DNA from: Pseudomonas sp. NCCP-436
GTDB taxonomy: Bacteria > Pseudomonadota > Gammaproteobacteria > Pseudomonadales > Pseudomonadaceae
NCBI RefSeq assembly: GCF_019656335.1
Contig: NZ_BPLZ01000002.1
Span: 304,904 to 368,903, forward strand
DNA length: 64,000 nt
Reading direction: 5' to 3'
Both the position numbers and the translations under genes were made by a program. Positions 61,103-64,000 of this stretch are shown in pieces (positions within the stretch are counted from its first letter, which is position 1; the number at the start of each line of letters is the position of its first letter). The notes beneath the pieces were generated by a model. The model made no database searches. It had not been told where the DNA came from and saw only the letters and a list, made by a program, of their open reading frames with translations.

Positions 61103-61911
61103 AACAACGAATCATCACGGCACTGGTGTTGTTGCCTGTCGCGCTGGGCGGTTTCTTTTTTCTCGATGGCGCGGCCTTCGCACTGTTCATTGCGGCGGTA
61201 GTTGTACTGGGTGGTTGGGAGTGGGCGCGTCTGGCAGGTTTTTCCAGCCAGTCACTGCGCATAGCCTATGCAACTCTGGTGGCGCTGCTGCTGTTGGGCC
61301 TGTATCGCATGCCTGTGCTGGCACCCTGGCTACTGGGGGCGGCGGTGTCCTGGTGGGCGCTTGCCACGCTGATGGTGCTGACCTATCCGGACAGCAGCCG
61401 TTACTGGGGTGGTCTGCCCGGCAAGTTACTGATCGGTCTGCTGATTCTGCTGCCTGCCTGGCAGGGGCTGGTGCTGCTAAAGCAATGGCCGCAGGCCAAC
61501 GGTCTGATCATCGCGGTGATGTTGTTGGTCTGGGGGGCTGATATCGGCGCCTACTTCGCCGGCAAGGCTTTTGGCAAACGCAAGCTGGCGCCCAGGGTTA
61601 GTCCGGGCAAGAGCTGGGAGGGATTGTATGGCGGGTTGGCCAGCAGTCTGCTGATTACCCTGCTGATCGGCCTGCAGCAGGGCTGGGAGGGCTCTGGTCT
61701 GCTGCTGGCGTTGGGGGGCGCAGCCTTGGTGGTGTTGGTCTCGGTGGTTGGTGACCTGACTGAAAGCATGTTCAAGCGTCAGGCTGGGATAAAGGACAGC
61801 AGCAACCTGCTGCCCGGCCATGGTGGTGTTCTCGATCGCATCGACAGCTTGACCGCAGCCATTCCGTTGTTTGCGGCGTTGCTCTGGCTGGCTGGCTGGG
61901 GGGTGGCCTGA
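61096..61911 (+). CDS. cdsA: Phosphatidate cytidylyltransferase
   Basis: 271 residues from the ATG at 61096, inside the end of uppS. Eight membrane helices and the CdsA signature [20 protein letters not shown] followed by GVLDRIDS. Produces CDP-diacylglycerol for phospholipid synthesis. Stop overlaps dxr (ATGA). Confidence 0.98.
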   Translation: MLKQRIITALVLLPVALGGFFFLDGAAFALFIAAVVVLGGWEWARLAGFSSQSLRIAYATLVALLLLGLYRMPVLAPWLLGAAVSWWALATLMVLTYPDSSRYWGGLPGKLLIGLLILLPAWQGLVLLKQWPQANGLIIAVMLLVWGADIGAYFAGKAFGKRKLAPRVSPGKSWEGLYGGLASSLLITLLIGLQQGWEGSGLLLALGGAALVVLVSVVGDLTESMFKRQAGIKDSSNLLPGHGGVLDRIDSLTAAIPLFAALLWLAGWGVA

Positions 61912-63092
61912 TGGCGCCACAGCGGGTCACGGTTCTTGGGGCTACCGGTTCCATTGGTCTCAGTACCCTGGATGTGATTGCACGTCACCCCGAGCGTTAT
62001 CAGGTATTCGCTCTGAGTGGCTACTCGCGATTGATTGAATTGGAGGCATTGTGTCATCGACATCGCCCGGCATATGCCGTGGTGCCTGATGCCGATGCTG
62101 CAAGGTCGCTGCAGGCACGTCTGCGTGCAGCCGGTCTGGATACCGCTGTGCTGGTGGGTGAGGAGGGCTTGTGCAGCATCGCCGCGGCTCCCGAAGTCGA
62201 TTGCGTGATGGCGGCCATCGTTGGGGCGGCTGGGCTACGCCCGACGCTAGCGGCGGTGGAGGCAGGCAAGAAGGTGCTGCTGGCCAACAAAGAGGCGCTG
62301 GTGATGTCCGGTGCGCTGTTCATGCAGGCGGTGCGGCGCAGTGGGGCGCTGCTGTTGCCGATCGATAGCGAGCACAATGCCATCTTCCAGTGCCTGCCGG
62401 GCGACTATGCTCGCGGTCTTGAGATGGTGGGAGTGCGTCGGATACTGCTGACGGCGTCCGGTGGGCCTTTCCGCGAAACGTCGCTGGCGGATCTGGAGCA
62501 CGTGACTCCGGAACAGGCTTGTGCTCATCCCAACTGGTCGATGGGACGCAAGATTTCCGTCGATTCGGCCAGCATGATGAACAAGGGTTTGGAGATGATC
62601 GAGGCCTGCTGGCTGTTCGATGCCCGCCCCGAGCAAATTGAGGTGGTCATCCATCGGCAGAGCGTGATCCATTCACTGGTCGATTATGTCGACGGTTCGG
62701 TGCTGGCACAGCTGGGTAATCCGGACATGCGCACGCCCATCGCCCATGCTCTGGCCTGGCCGCAGCGAATCGACTCCGGAGTGGCGCCGCTGGATCTGTT
62801 CAGCCTGGCGCGCTTGGATTTCGAACGCCCGGACGAGCAGCGTTTCCCCTGCTTGCGTCTGGCTCGCGAGGCCGCCAGTGTCGGTGGTGGCGCGCCGGCG
62901 GCTTTGAATGCGGCCAATGAGGTAGCTGTGGCGGCCTTCCTGCAGGGACGCATTGGTTTCACTGATATCGCGCGTATGATTGAGTCCGTATTGAACGCAC
63001 AGCCGGTGCAGGCAGTCGAAGCGCTCGATGCAGTGTTCGAGGTGGATCGTCGCGCTCGTGCGCTGGCCAGCGAGTGGCTCGCCAGCTACTAG
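61911..63092 (+). CDS. dxr: 1-deoxy-D-xylulose 5-phosphate reductoisomerase
   Basis: 393 residues. NADPH motif GATGSIG (10-16), then [22 protein letters not shown] and [17 protein letters not shown], all hallmarks of IspC. Second step of the MEP isoprenoid pathway, feeding UppS. Confidence 0.98.
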   Translation: MAPQRVTVLGATGSIGLSTLDVIARHPERYQVFALSGYSRLIELEALCHRHRPAYAVVPDADAARSLQARLRAAGLDTAVLVGEEGLCSIAAAPEVDCVMAAIVGAAGLRPTLAAVEAGKKVLLANKEALVMSGALFMQAVRRSGALLLPIDSEHNAIFQCLPGDYARGLEMVGVRRILLTASGGPFRETSLADLEHVTPEQACAHPNWSMGRKISVDSASMMNKGLEMIEACWLFDARPEQIEVVIHRQSVIHSLVDYVDGSVLAQLGNPDMRTPIAHALAWPQRIDSGVAPLDLFSLARLDFERPDEQRFPCLRLAREAASVGGGAPAALNAANEVAVAAFLQGRIGFTDIARMIESVLNAQPVQAVEALDAVFEVDRRARALASEWLASY

Positions 63093-63150
63093 CAGACCGA
63101 ATTCAACGTGGTGGTGTCCGGACAGTGGCCAGCCGGGCTGGAGAAGTGAA

Positions 63151-64000
63151 ATGAGTGGGTTGTACATGCTGGTTGGCACTCTGATTGCGCTCGGGGTGTT
63201 GGTCACCTTTCACGAATACGGGCACTTCTGGGTGGCGCGTCGCTGTGGCGTGAAGGTGCTGCGTTTCTCTGTCGGTTTTGGAACGCCCTTGCTGCGCTGG
63301 CATGACCGTCAGGGCACGGAATTCGTAGTGGCCGCCATTCCTTTGGGTGGCTATGTGAAAATGCTCGACGAACGTGAAGGCAATGTGCCGCCCGAACTGG
63401 CCGGCCAGGCCTTCAATCGCAAGAGCGTGCGTCAGCGGATAGCCATAGTGGCTGCCGGGCCGCTGGCCAACTTCCTGCTGGCTCTGCTGTTCTTCTGGTG
63501 TGTCGCCATGCTCGGCAGTCAGCAGGTGCGTCCGGTAATTGGTGCCGTGCAGCCTGACAGTCTGGCTGAGGCAGCGGGCCTGCGCGCCGGGCAGGAGATT
63601 GTGGCCATTGATGGAGAGGCGACCAGTGGCTGGGCGGCAGTCAATTTGCGACTGGTGCGCCGTCTGGGCGAGAGTGGCACGCTGGAATTGCGGGTGCTGG
63701 AGCCAGGTTCCAGTCTCGAGGTGGCCCACCGGCTGATACTGGACAACTGGTTGCGTGGGGTGGATGAGCCCGATCCACTGGCTTCACTGGGCATTCGTCC
63801 CTGGCAGCCGCTGATAGAGCCGGTGCTTGGCGAGCTTGATCCGGAGGGGCCTGCACGGGCCGCCGGACTGCAGAGCGGTGACCGGCTGCTGGCACTGAAT
63901 GACGTACCGCTGGATGACTGGCTGGAACTGGTCGAGCGCTTGCGTGCACTGCCTGGTGAAACGATTGTGCTGCGTTACGAACGCTCCGGCGAAGTGCGTG
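63151..64000 (+). CDS. rseP: Site-2 protease RseP (MucP), cut by window edge
   Basis: 283 residues visible from the ATG at 63151 (MSGLYMLVGTLIALGVLVTF); the family is about 450. Zinc motif HEYGH (21-25) in the first helix, a membrane span with NFLLALLFFW, then PDZ domains starting near residue 125. Degrades the RseA/MucA anti-sigma factor after RseB/DegS action and cleans up signal-peptide remnants. It continues off the right edge, with the LDG site and further helices missing. In pseudomonads bamA follows. Confidence 0.96.
   Translation, partial: MSGLYMLVGTLIALGVLVTFHEYGHFWVARRCGVKVLRFSVGFGTPLLRWHDRQGTEFVVAAIPLGGYVKMLDEREGNVPPELAGQAFNRKSVRQRIAIVAAGPLANFLLALLFFWCVAMLGSQQVRPVIGAVQPDSLAEAAGLRAGQEIVAIDGEATSGWAAVNLRLVRRLGESGTLELRVLEPGSSLEVAHRLILDNWLRGVDEPDPLASLGIRPWQPLIEPVLGELDPEGPARAAGLQSGDRLLALNDVPLDDWLELVERLRALPGETIVLRYERSGEVR

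Overview
The window looks like chromosomal core genome of a Pseudomonas-type gammaproteobacterium. Evidence is the high-GC sequence, gene sets and orders I recognise from pseudomonads (braCDEFG; folM-folE-folX with a flavodoxin; bfd, rnt, pyrC, motY, argG; dapC, glnD, map, rpsB, tsf, pyrH, frr, uppS, cdsA, dxr, rseP), a PctA-like amino-acid chemoreceptor, two FliA-type promoters and a Gac/Rsm-type small RNA. Comparisons with P. aeruginosa gene order are from memory. I see no insertion sequence, prophage, CRISPR array, rRNA or tRNA.

Layout. 0.3-3.9 kb: leftward operon of di-haem oxidoreductase, imelysin-like lipoprotein and DUF1513 protein, probably iron-controlled. 4.1-5.2 kb: AzlCD amino-acid exporter. 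5.2-9.0 kb: HopJ-family and DUF1244 proteins, folX-folE-folM pterin genes, a PilZ-like protein and a flavodoxin. 9.1-11.0 kb: class II aldolase and SDR enzyme. 11.1-16.0 kb: branched-chain amino-acid ABC transporter. 16.2-22.6 kb: two small DUF proteins, bfd, rnt-pyrC, motY, argG, nadE. 22.6-25.6 kb: cytochrome b561 with a perfect palindromic operator candidate, a Csr/Rsm-like small RNA, and a UvrD-type helicase. 25.7-34.5 kb: two EamA transporters, mnmC, pap, a LysE exporter and plsB. 34.7-40.9 kb: a membrane diguanylate cyclase and several small enzymes and envelope proteins. 41-51 kb: dapE, dapD and dapC of the succinyl lysine/DAP branch, mixed with a csdA-csdE-tcdA set, rlmA, an ArsC/Spx-like protein and a Na+/H+ antiporter. 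51-56 kb: chemoreceptor and glnD. 56-64 kb: the map / rpsB-tsf-pyrH-frr-uppS-cdsA-dxr-rseP housekeeping block; rseP is cut by the right edge.

How it fits together. Most genes are translation, envelope, amino-acid and cofactor housekeeping. The regulatory layer is more informative. motY and the chemoreceptor carry the same TCAAG-N14-GCCGATA promoter although they lie 32 kb apart. bfd and the di-haem/imelysin operon carry related Fur-box-like sites. A Rho-independent-terminated RNA of about 105 nt with six GGA motifs (two in clear hairpin loops) sits between the convergent cytochrome b561 and helicase genes; it is the strongest candidate for an undescribed element here. Most genes end at strong hairpin terminators.
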